In this document: positions 1-6,566 of the stretch, piece after piece
Numbering within the stretch: position 1 is the first letter of the stretch
Layout: the number at the start of each line of letters is the position of its first letter
Source: an uncultured Collinsella sp.
GTDB lineage: Bacteria > Actinomycetota > Coriobacteriia > Coriobacteriales > Coriobacteriaceae
Assembly (NCBI GenBank): GCA_900554325.1
Contig: USHA01000069.1
Location: 1 to 12,023, forward strand
Length of the DNA stretch: 12,023 nt
Direction of reading: 5' to 3'
The notes under the pieces: generated by a model
Told to the model about the DNA's origin: nothing
The model's database searches: none
Seen by the model: the letters and a program-made list of their open reading frames with translations, nothing else
Translations under genes and position numbers: made by a program

Positions 1-69
1 TGGCCGCCCGACGGCCGCAAACAGTCCGTATTTCACCGCAACTGAGGAGGGGACACGGCATCTTTGCTG
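1..69. other. Left-edge sequence downstream of hyuA, unassigned
   Basis: These 69 nt lie after the hyuA stop. On the minus strand two frames stay open to the edge (one from an ATG at 61, one containing a VKYGLFAAVGRP-like reading), but neither has a ribosome site or recognisable product. GGGGACAC occurs here and again in the ygeY-ygeW gap (3571), which hints at a dispersed intergenic element, though eight bases are weak evidence. Confidence 0.2.
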
Positions 70-1437
70 CTAGCGGGGCACGTAGCGGCCGGGTTGGGCT
101 CCGGTGGGCTCGCCGTCGCGCGCGGCCAGCACGCCGTTCACAAACACGGCCTTGGCGCGGCCATGTGCCTCAAAACCCTCGAGCGGCGTGTAGTCCACGG
201 CCTGATGCTGCGTCGCGGCACTGATTGTCCAGCGCGCTTTGGGATCCCACACGCACACGTCGGCATCGGAGCCCTCGGCAAGACAGCCCTTGCGCGGATA
301 CATGCCAAAGACGCGCGCCGGGTTCTCGCTCATCAAGCGGCAGAGGTCCTCGGGGCCCAGCTGGCCCTCAAAGCTCGTGGCGATCGCGACGGGACGATGC
401 TCCACGCCGGGCCCGCCGTTGGGAATCGCGCGGAAATCGTCACGCCCGCGGTCCTTTTGCCCGTGCAGGTTAAAGCTGCAATGGTCGGTCGCAATCGTAT
501 CGATCTCGCCGGCCACAAGCGCCTCGCGCAGGGCCGCACGGTCACCCGCATGGCGCAGCGGCGGACTCATCACGTACTTGGCGCCCGCAAAGCCGTCCTC
601 GCCCTGCTCCAGATAGCAGGTGTCGTCGAGCATCAGATACTGAGGGCAGGTCTCGACATAGATATTCTTCTGCCCGCGCGCCTTGGCCGCACGAATGGCC
701 TCGAGCCCCAACTTGGTCGAAAGGTGCACCACGTTGACTGGGGCGTCGCCGGCCAGGTGCGCCAGATACAGCAGGCGGCTCACGGCTTCGGCCTCACACA
801 CGTCCGGGCGGCTGAGCGCATGCCCCTCGGGCCCATGAATCCCCTGCTCGTACACGCGCTTCTGCAGCTCATTCACCAGCGTACCGTTCTCGCAATGCAC
901 GCACAGTATGCCGCCAATACGCTTGAGCTCCTCGAGCACCTCGAGCGTCTCGGCATCGTCCAGGCGCAAATGATCGTAGGCAAAGTAGGTCTTAAACGAC
1001 GATACGCCCGCCTCGCGCATAGCCGAAAGATCGGCGCGGTTGCGCTCATTCCACTCGGCGAGTGCCATATGAAAGGCGTAGTTGGCCGTGCAGGTTCCGT
1101 CGGCACGGCGATGCCACTCGGCCAAGGCATCGGGCATGGTCACGCCGCGATCGGCCGTCGCGTAGTCCACGATGGTCGTCGTACCGCCGCAGGCAGCCGC
1201 ACGCGTGCCGGTTTCAAAGCTATCGGCTGTCCAATCCATGCCGGTCCAGCACTGCATGTGCGTGTGGCCGTCGATAAAGCCGGGAAACACCCAGCAGCCC
1301 GCGGCGTCCTCGACGGTATCGTCGGCGCCCGGCTCAATCGCCGCGGCAATCCGCACGATCTTATCGCCCTCCATGGCAAGATCGGCGCGGCGAAGCCCCT
1401 GGGGCGTCACGAGCGCGCCGTTTTTGATGATGATCAT
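70..1437 (-). CDS. hyuA: Hydantoinase / dihydropyrimidinase-family cyclic amidohydrolase
   Basis: Predicted cytosolic metal-dependent amidohydrolase (455 aa, normal length for the family) that opens a cyclic ureide or hydantoin-like ring. The dinuclear-metal ligand set of dihydropyrimidinases is complete and in register: HTH at 58-60, the carbamylated lysine K149 in SFKTYFAYD, H181 in VHCENG, H238 in VVHLST and D318 in ATDHC. Y154 matches the substrate-side tyrosine. The ATG at 1437 is fixed by a strong Shine-Dalgarno (AAGGAG) inside TAAGGAGCAAC; the TAA of that string is the stop of mocA, so the two genes are probably translationally coupled. The gene is the counterpart of E. coli hyuA/ygeZ, part of the purine-breakdown cluster. 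The true substrate cannot be read from sequence; it may be a purine-derived ureide rather than a pyrimidine. Confidence 0.93.
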   Translation of the reverse strand: MIIIKNGALVTPQGLRRADLAMEGDKIVRIAAAIEPGADDTVEDAAGCWVFPGFIDGHTHMQCWTGMDWTADSFETGTRAAACGGTTTIVDYATADRGVTMPDALAEWHRRADGTCTANYAFHMALAEWNERNRADLSAMREAGVSSFKTYFAYDHLRLDDAETLEVLEELKRIGGILCVHCENGTLVNELQKRVYEQGIHGPEGHALSRPDVCEAEAVSRLLYLAHLAGDAPVNVVHLSTKLGLEAIRAAKARGQKNIYVETCPQYLMLDDTCYLEQGEDGFAGAKYVMSPPLRHAGDRAALREALVAGEIDTIATDHCSFNLHGQKDRGRDDFRAIPNGGPGVEHRPVAIATSFEGQLGPEDLCRLMSENPARVFGMYPRKGCLAEGSDADVCVWDPKARWTISAATQHQAVDYTPLEGFEAHGRAKAVFVNGVLAARDGEPTGAQPGRYVPR

Positions 1438-1445
1438 GTTGCTCC

Positions 1446-2060
1446 TTATCGATTCATACAGTTGGCCACGCGATCAAAATACGAGCAGGCGGCAATATGC
1501 TCCGCTATGCGTCGCTGTCCCTTGGCGGTATCGACATCCCACAGCTCGTAGGCACGCGCTTCGACCAGCGTGACGTCGACGCGACCTTTGAGAATCGAAC
1601 CGCCGCCGTCCTTGCCCTCAAGACACATAAGTGCATCGAACAGTTCCGCCGGAAAGAGCACCGGACTCGAAGGCTCACCGCTGCACGCCAAGCGCACCGG
1701 ATGTTTGCGGCCACGCTCGTCAAACGCGTGAACCATGGCATCAAAAGAATCCGCGCTCACAAGCGGCTGGTCGCCCGGCAAAAAGAGGCAACCTTTCCAG
1801 TTGCGTTCGACTCCCCACGAAAGGCCCGCACGGACGCTTTCGCTGCGCAGCTCGCCATCGTGCAGCACGCACGGGCAATGCTTGTCCTCGCAAATCTGGG
1901 CGACCTCGGGCCAACGCGTCGAGACCACAACGTCAAAGCCCCGGGGAACCGAATCGATGGCCCGGGCAATCAGCGGCTCGCCATAGATATCGGCAAGCAT
2001 CTTGTTAGAGCCAAACCGCTTGCCCTCGCCCGAGGCCATAATGACGCATCCAAGTTTCAT
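1446..2060 (-). CDS. mocA: MocA-like molybdenum cofactor nucleotidyltransferase
   Basis: Predicted cytosolic NTP transferase (204 aa) of the MobA/MocA fold, which attaches a nucleotide (CMP in MocA) to molybdopterin for molybdenum hydroxylases. The N-terminal nucleotide-binding loop is visible as SGEGKRFGSNK (10-20), the metal/nucleotide motif PGDQP lies at 95-99, and a C-terminal GGGSIL stretch at 152-157 follows the usual family pattern. The start was placed at the ATG at 2060 because GGGGAGG lies just upstream and the nucleotide-binding strand begins there; an in-frame ATG 18 codons earlier (2114) adds residues without family character. It lies 8 nt ahead of hyuA. E. coli mocA (ygfJ) sits in the equivalent purine cluster, which fits maturation of xanthine dehydrogenase-type enzymes encoded outside this window. 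CMP versus another nucleotide is inferred from the family. Confidence 0.85.
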   Translation of the reverse strand: MKLGCVIMASGEGKRFGSNKMLADIYGEPLIARAIDSVPRGFDVVVSTRWPEVAQICEDKHCPCVLHDGELRSESVRAGLSWGVERNWKGCLFLPGDQPLVSADSFDAMVHAFDERGRKHPVRLACSGEPSSPVLFPAELFDALMCLEGKDGGGSILKGRVDVTLVEARAYELWDVDTAKGQRRIAEHIAACSYFDRVANCMNR

Positions 2061-2147
2061 GGTGATACCTCCCCTGAAACCATCGTACCCATAACTCGCG
2101 CCGCGGGCATCCACATCGAAAGCACTTATCCCGCACGCCCGCGATGC

Positions 2148-2187
2148 AAAAAAGGGGCACCCCGCCGATTGGCAGAGCGCCCCCTTT
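2148..2187 (-). terminator. Intrinsic terminator downstream of ygeW
   Basis: Read on the minus strand, AAAGGGGGC (2187-2179) and GCCCC (2158-2154) form a GC-rich stem with one bulged G, followed at once by six Ts (2153-2148). The hairpin begins 23 nt after the ygeW stop and ends 87 nt before the mocA start. It should end or reduce transcription from ygeX-ygeY-ygeW before mocA-hyuA, which implies read-through or a separate promoter in 2061-2147. No convincing -35/-10 pair was found there. Confidence 0.75.
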
Positions 2188-2210
2188 ACATGGCTTACCT
2201 CAACCCGGCT

Positions 2211-3413
2211 TTAGGCCTGGAGCCAACGAGCGGTGTTGCGCTCGTCGAGGGCCTTGAGGGTAGCGGCGGGATCGGCAACCTTCTGCAGGAACATCATGGC
2301 AGCGATGGCGTACGGCTTGTAGCTGGCCTCCTTGTACATGCCCACGCGGTGCATGTCGAAGACGTCGGCGTTAACCTCGCCGTGCTCGCAGGAGACACCG
2401 GAGATGTCGGCGGGCAGCGGGTGCATAAAGATGGTGTCCTGGCCGTTGGCAGTCTTCTCCATGAGCTCGGTCGTAGAGCACCAGTCCTGATGGGTGGCGT
2501 TCTGGGCGAGCAGCTCCTTCTCGAGCGCAGCGATGCCGGCGTCGTCGCCCTCGGCGTACAGGTTGGTACGCTTCTCCATGGCGGCAAACGGAGCCCAGCT
2601 CTTGGGGATCACGATGTCGGCGCCCTCGAAGGCCTCGGCCATGGTGTTGACCTGCTTAAAGGTGGTGCCGGACTCGGCGGCATAGCCCTTGGCGCGCTCG
2701 ACGACCTCGGGCATGAGGTCGTAGCCCTCGGGGTGGGCCAGGGTGACGTCCATGCCAAAGCGGGGCAGCAGGCTGATCAGCGACTGCGGGCAGGACAGCG
2801 GCTTGCCGTAAGAGGGCGAATAGGCCCAGGTGACGGCAACCTTCTTGCCCTTGAGGTTCTCGAGGCCGCCAAACTCGTTGATGAGGTAGAGCATGTCGGC
2901 AGAGGACTGCGTGGGGTGATCGGAGTCGGACTGCAGGGAAATAAGCGTGGGACGGTGATCCAGAACGCCGTCCTCGTAGGCCTGCTGCACGGACTCGGAG
3001 ACCTCGGCCATGTAGGCATCGCCCTTGCCGATGTACATGTCATCGCGGATGCCGATGACGTCGGCCATGAAGGAGATCATGGTAGCGGTCTCGCGGACGG
3101 TCTCGCCGTGGGCGATCTGGGACTTCTTCTCGTCCAGGTCCTGCAGCTCAAGGCCGAGCAGGTTGGCGGCCTTAGAGAAAGAGAAGCGCGTACGGGTGGA
3201 GTTGTCGCGGAACAGGGAGACTGCCAGGCCCGAGTCGAAGATCTTGGACGAGACGTTGTTCTCGCGCAGCTCGCGCAGGGCGTCGGCGACGATGTAGAGC
3301 GCCTTGAGCTCGTCGGTGGTCTTGTCCCAAGTGTGCAGGAAGTCGCTACCGTACATACCCTTAAAATCGAGGCCGTTCAGCTGCTCGACGAGCTCGGTAA
3401 ACTTAGCGTCCAT
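2211..3413 (-). CDS. ygeW: YgeW-type catabolic transcarbamylase (ATCase/OTCase fold)
   Basis: Predicted cytosolic carbamoyltransferase, 400 aa, close to the length of E. coli YgeW. The carbamoyl-phosphate loop STRTR is at 72-76, the catalytic DHPTQ at 165-169 and the HPLP motif at 331-334, so the active site looks intact. E. coli YgeW is known structurally as a knotted catabolic transcarbamylase whose substrate was not established when described; the likely role is phosphorolysis of a carbamoylated purine-breakdown intermediate to carbamoyl phosphate, which a carbamate kinase could use to make ATP. No carbamate kinase gene is in this window. The start at 3413 is chosen because AAAGGA lies upstream and the protein then begins MDAKFTEL; the frame stays open 62 codons further upstream, but those codons look non-coding. 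It lies 201 nt downstream of ygeY. Confidence 0.93.
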   Translation of the reverse strand: MDAKFTELVEQLNGLDFKGMYGSDFLHTWDKTTDELKALYIVADALRELRENNVSSKIFDSGLAVSLFRDNSTRTRFSFSKAANLLGLELQDLDEKKSQIAHGETVRETATMISFMADVIGIRDDMYIGKGDAYMAEVSESVQQAYEDGVLDHRPTLISLQSDSDHPTQSSADMLYLINEFGGLENLKGKKVAVTWAYSPSYGKPLSCPQSLISLLPRFGMDVTLAHPEGYDLMPEVVERAKGYAAESGTTFKQVNTMAEAFEGADIVIPKSWAPFAAMEKRTNLYAEGDDAGIAALEKELLAQNATHQDWCSTTELMEKTANGQDTIFMHPLPADISGVSCEHGEVNADVFDMHRVGMYKEASYKPYAIAAMMFLQKVADPAATLKALDERNTARWLQA

Positions 3414-3567
3414 GGAAATGTCCTTTCTAAAGATGAAACGATCGCAATGAGTAGATGTGCTCCGGCATGCGCGTGTGGCTAGAACATGCAGAGCACCATG
3501 ACGAGGACCCGCCACCGTTGAGGAAGCATGGGAGATAACGACCGCGGGCCCCAAGTCAACAGGGGGT

Positions 3568-3592
3568 GCCGGGGACACGAGCGTCCCCCGGC
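3568..3592 (-). other. GC-rich hairpin between ygeY and ygeW
   Basis: An inverted repeat GCCGGGGAC / GTCCCCCGGC with one bulged base encloses a short loop, 22 nt after the ygeY stop. No T-run follows on the minus strand, so it is not a standard terminator. It could protect the 3' end of upstream mRNA or weaken expression of ygeW. The rest of the 201-nt gap (3414-3614) holds the ygeW Shine-Dalgarno and no promoter I could defend. Confidence 0.5.
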
Positions 3593-3614
3593 TCAACAAA
3601 ATCGAGGAATGGGA

Positions 3615-5000
3615 CTAATCGATCTTGTTGTTGGTCAGACCGGCACGGAACACGGTGGCGTCGCCATCGGCCTGGCTCGGATCGTAGAGGTTCAGGGCAG
3701 CCACATACATGGCGGCAGCGGTGACCAGGTCGTCCTTGTAGGTGACCTCGTTGGGAGCGTGAGCCTGAGACTCGGCACCCGGGCCAAAGCCCACGCAGGG
3801 GATGCCGTAGCGGCCCTGGATGGAGACGCAGTTCGTGGAGAAGGTCCACTTGTCGCACAGCGGGCGACCGGTGCGCTTGTCCATGCTGGGCTCGCAGCCG
3901 ATGCGCTCGTCACCAAACATGGCCTTGTGGGCGTCGACGAGGGCCTTGACGTGCGGAGCGGTCTCCTTGTTGATCCACGTGGGGAAGTAAGCCTCGGTCT
4001 CGTAGACCTCGCCGGTCCAGGACGGACGGTCGTACATGTACATGGAGACCTTCACGTCGTCGCCGTACTTCTTGGCAGCCGGCAGGTTGCGGATCTCGTC
4101 CAGGCAGGACTCCCAGGTCTCGCCGGCGGTCATGCGACGGTCGATGGAGATGGCGCAGGAGTCGGCCACGGCGCAACGGCTGGGGCTGGTGTAGAAGATC
4201 TGGCTGACGGTGCAGGTGCCGCGGCCCAGGAAGCGGGCATCCTCGAAGTGCTCGGGATTGTACTTGGGGTCGAGCATCTTGACGAGACCCTTGATGTCGG
4301 TCGACTCGTCGCAGCCGTTGTTGTTGAGGGCGCGGACGTCGGCGATGATGTCGGCCATCTTGTAGATGGCGTTGTCGCCGCGGTCGGGAGCGGAGCCGTG
4401 GCAGGAGGTGCCGTGAACGTCGACGCGGATCTCCATGCGGCCGCGGTGACCGCGGTAGATGCCGCCGTCGGTGGGCTCGGTGGAAATGACGAACTCGGGC
4501 TTAATGCCGTCCTTGTTGTAGATGTACTGCCAGCACATGCCGTCGCAGTCCTCTTCCTGGACGGTGCCGACGACCATGATCTTGTAGCCCTCGGGGATGA
4601 GGCCCATGTCCTTCATCATCTTGGCAGCGTAGGTAGCAGAAGCCATGCCGCCCTCCTGGTCGGAGCCGCCGCGGCCGTAGATGATCTCGTCGGTCTCGTA
4701 GCCCTCATAGGGATCGGCGTCCCAGTTCTCGATGTTGCCGATGCCGACAGTGTCGATGTGGGAGTCGATGGCGATGATCTTGTCGCCCTCGCCCATAAAG
4801 CCCATGACGTTGCCCAGGCCGTCGACCTTGACCTCGTCATAGCCAAGGCTCTCCATCTCGGCCTTGATGCAAGCGACAACCTCGCCCTCCTCGCAGGACT
4901 CAGAGGGATGGGAGATCATAGCGCGCAGGAAGCGAGTCATATCAGCACGATGGGACTCAGCAGCAGCCTTGATAGCGTCGAAATCGAGTTCTTTAGCCAT
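3615..5000 (-). CDS. ygeY: YgeY-family M20 metallohydrolase (selenium metabolism hydrolase-like)
   Basis: Predicted cytosolic zinc-dependent M20/ArgE/DapE-family amidohydrolase, 461 aa. The metal and catalytic residues are all visible: H81 and D83 in SHIDTV, D114 in GRGGSDQEGG, the E149/E150 pair in VQEED, E175 in STEPTD and H414 in AHAPNE. A dimerisation domain occupies roughly residues 180-300, as in the family. The ATG at 5000 is preceded by GAAAGG. The family has been annotated as a putative selenium metabolism hydrolase, but in current understanding it belongs to the purine/uric acid breakdown cluster, where it probably releases an amino acid such as 2,3-diaminopropionate from an amide- or carbamoyl-linked intermediate; that reaction is inference. 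It lies 74 nt after ygeX, separated by a hairpin. Confidence 0.92.
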   Translation of the reverse strand: MAKELDFDAIKAAAESHRADMTRFLRAMISHPSESCEEGEVVACIKAEMESLGYDEVKVDGLGNVMGFMGEGDKIIAIDSHIDTVGIGNIENWDADPYEGYETDEIIYGRGGSDQEGGMASATYAAKMMKDMGLIPEGYKIMVVGTVQEEDCDGMCWQYIYNKDGIKPEFVISTEPTDGGIYRGHRGRMEIRVDVHGTSCHGSAPDRGDNAIYKMADIIADVRALNNNGCDESTDIKGLVKMLDPKYNPEHFEDARFLGRGTCTVSQIFYTSPSRCAVADSCAISIDRRMTAGETWESCLDEIRNLPAAKKYGDDVKVSMYMYDRPSWTGEVYETEAYFPTWINKETAPHVKALVDAHKAMFGDERIGCEPSMDKRTGRPLCDKWTFSTNCVSIQGRYGIPCVGFGPGAESQAHAPNEVTYKDDLVTAAAMYVAALNLYDPSQADGDATVFRAGLTNNKID

Positions 5001-5040
5001 TGTTCATAACCTTTCAAACGAAGGAATCTACCTGTGAGGT

Positions 5041-5067
5041 GGCGGAGCGATACCTATTTACTCCGCC
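5041..5067 (-). other. Intercistronic hairpin between ygeX and ygeY
   Basis: A perfect 7-bp stem GGCGGAG / CTCCGCC encloses a 13-nt AT-rich loop, starting 7 nt after the ygeX stop (5075). No T-run follows, so full termination is unlikely; processing or stabilisation of the ygeX message is more plausible. The ygeY Shine-Dalgarno lies downstream and outside the stem. Confidence 0.5.
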
Positions 5068-5074
5068 CCAACGA

Positions 5075-6289
5075 TTAGCAAGTGGGATATTCGCCTTCCC
5101 AAACAATGCGGCGATACTGGTCGGGATCGGTGTCGCCCTCGGTGGAGAAGCAGAGCACGGAGCTCGTCTTGTCCAGGCCGATGAGTTCCTTGAGCTCGGC
5201 GTACTCGGGATCGAGCATGAGGGTCTCAACCAGGCCGGTGGTCACAGCGCCGGACTCGCCGGAGATGACGCGCGGGTCGCCCTTCTCGGGAGCGCCCAGG
5301 GTGCGCATGCCGCGAGCGGTGACCCAGTCGGGGCAGGACACGAAGGCGGTGGCGTGGTTGCGCAGGATATCCCAGCCCAGAATGTTGGGCTCGCCGCAGC
5401 ACAGACCGGCCATGATGGAGGGCATGTCACCGTCCACGATGCGCGGATCGCCGTCGCCGGCGGCAGCGCCCTTGTACAGGCAGGCAGCAGGCGCGCACTC
5501 AACCACGACGAAGGTGGGCGGGTTATCGGGATACAGGTTGGTGAAGTAGCCCACCACGGCGCCGGCGAGCGAACCCACGCCAGCCTGGACAAACACGTGC
5601 GTCGGGCGGTTGATGGCCATCTCGCGCAGCTGCTCGGCAGCCTCGGAAGCCATGGTGCCGTAACCCTCCATGATCCAGGACGGGATCTTCTCGTAGCCCT
5701 CCCAGGCGGTGTCCTGAACGATGACGCCACGCTCGCAGGCGTCGGCCTCGGCGGCAGCCATGCGCACGCACTCGTCGTAGTTGACCTCTTCGATGGTCAC
5801 CGTTGCGCCCTCGGCGGCGATGTTATCGAAGCGGGGCTTGGTGGAACCCTTGGGCATGTGCACGACAGCCTTCTGGCCCAGCTTGTTGGCAGCCCATGCC
5901 ACGCCGCGGCCATGGTTGCCATCGGTGGCGGTAAAGAAGGTGGCCTGGCCAAAGTCCTTGGCAAGCTGATCGGAGGTCAGGTAATCGAAGGTGCACTCGG
6001 CAACGTCCTTGCCGGTCTCGTCGGCAATGTAGTTGGCCATGGCAAACGAGCCGCCCAGGACCTTAAAGGCGTTGAGGCCAAAGCGATAGCTCTCGTCCTT
6101 AACGCACAGGTTGGACAGGCCCAGGCGCGCGGCCTGGCCGTCCAGGCGGGCAAGCGGAGTGACGGTGTACTGGGGGAACGACTGGTGGAAGGCGCGGGCC
6201 TTCTTCACGTGGTCGAGACTCATGATTCCCAAGTGCTTGTCATCGCTCTTGGGCATCGTGTTGCTCGCCCACTGGATCTTATCGGCCAT
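5075..6289 (-). CDS. ygeX: 2,3-diaminopropionate ammonia-lyase (PLP fold type II)
   Basis: Predicted cytosolic PLP enzyme, 404 aa, that converts 2,3-diaminopropionate to pyruvate and two ammonia. The PLP lysine is K76 in FGLNAFKVLGG, and the aspartate important for D-isomer chemistry in the E. coli enzyme corresponds to D123 in TDGNHG. The glycine-rich phosphate-binding loop is AGVGSLAGAVVG (236-247). The fit along the whole length to E. coli YgeX (DpaL) is clear. ATG at 6289 follows AAGGAG at a normal distance. It is the first gene of the minus-strand cluster and directly faces the divergent control region, so its promoter must lie in 6290-6566. In purine breakdown it supplies pyruvate, and so ATP and short-chain acids. 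Confidence 0.95.
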   Translation of the reverse strand: MADKIQWASNTMPKSDDKHLGIMSLDHVKKARAFHQSFPQYTVTPLARLDGQAARLGLSNLCVKDESYRFGLNAFKVLGGSFAMANYIADETGKDVAECTFDYLTSDQLAKDFGQATFFTATDGNHGRGVAWAANKLGQKAVVHMPKGSTKPRFDNIAAEGATVTIEEVNYDECVRMAAAEADACERGVIVQDTAWEGYEKIPSWIMEGYGTMASEAAEQLREMAINRPTHVFVQAGVGSLAGAVVGYFTNLYPDNPPTFVVVECAPAACLYKGAAAGDGDPRIVDGDMPSIMAGLCCGEPNILGWDILRNHATAFVSCPDWVTARGMRTLGAPEKGDPRVISGESGAVTTGLVETLMLDPEYAELKELIGLDKTSSVLCFSTEGDTDPDQYRRIVWEGEYPTC

Positions 6290-6375
6290 ACGGTGAACTC
6301 CTTAAGTTCTCTCTTGCCGGCCCCCGCATACGCGTTTCAGCCCGATCCCATTCACACGGCTGAACTTTTATGTGG

Positions 6376-6428
6376 ATGCCAAACAAAAAGTTTGTTAGTA
6401 ATGTTCTATCACACTTTTTGATTGGCAT
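6376..6428. promoter_or_regulatory. 16-nt inverted repeat, candidate operator of the divergent promoters
   Basis: ATGCCAAACAAAAAGT (6376-6391) and ACTTTTTGATTGGCAT (6413-6428) are reverse complements at 15 of 16 positions and flank a 21-nt spacer; arm centres are 37 bp apart. The left arm overlaps smaller dyads (CAAAC-AAAAA-GTTTG at 6380-6394, and AACAAA-AAG-TTTGTT at 6382-6396). The element lies in the only AT-rich stretch between ygeX and the regulator gene. Binding by the adjacent YheO-type regulator is inference; folding into an AT-rich stem is also possible. Confidence 0.6.
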
Positions 6429-6515
6429 ACCTAACGAATTGTTTGTTGCCGTAATCGGTACTTTTTCGCCGCCGAACGGTCATGAATTGCCTTGTTGATG
6501 GATTTGTTTGCGGTC

Positions 6516-6539
6516 AAGTGTGGTTTATGGCAAAGTGTG
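6516..6539 (+). repeat. AAGTGTG direct repeat in front of the regulator gene
   Basis: AAGTGTG occurs at 6516-6522 and 6533-6539, 17 bp start to start. The reverse complement CACACTTT lies at 6410-6417, overlapping the right arm of the large inverted repeat. A TTATGG resembling a -10 lies between the two direct copies (6524-6529). The copies are near enough to the regulator start to act as an autoregulatory site, but they are short and could be chance. Confidence 0.3.
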
Positions 6540-6566
6540 CCCAAACTAATTTTTAGGAAGGCACCC

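Noticed and set aside
1..61. Start of a further minus-strand gene after hyuA (ATG at 61)
   Set aside because: Only 20 codons are visible, with no Shine-Dalgarno and no recognisable product; it cannot be supported from this window.
64..1551. Plus-strand open frame (495 codons) antisense to hyuA
   Set aside because: His/Ala/Arg-rich translation without family character, overlapping a well-supported hydantoinase.
1497..3482. Long plus-strand open frame (661 codons) across mocA and ygeW
   Set aside because: It is antisense to two genes with intact catalytic motifs; its Gly/Leu/Val-rich, motif-free translation is the usual shadow of GC-biased codons.
3528..5009. Long plus-strand open frame (493 codons) antisense to ygeY
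   Set aside because: Low-complexity translation, no ribosome site and no motifs, while the minus strand encodes a complete M20 hydrolase.
5000..6421. Plus-strand open frame (473 codons) antisense to ygeX
   Set aside because: Shadow of the PLP enzyme gene; it also runs into the divergent control region.
6492..6566. Upstream ATG at 6492 as the start of the YheO-type regulator
   Set aside because: It has no ribosome site, adds 25 residues unlike the family and would cover the likely promoter; the ATG at 6567 has AGGAAGG at the right distance.
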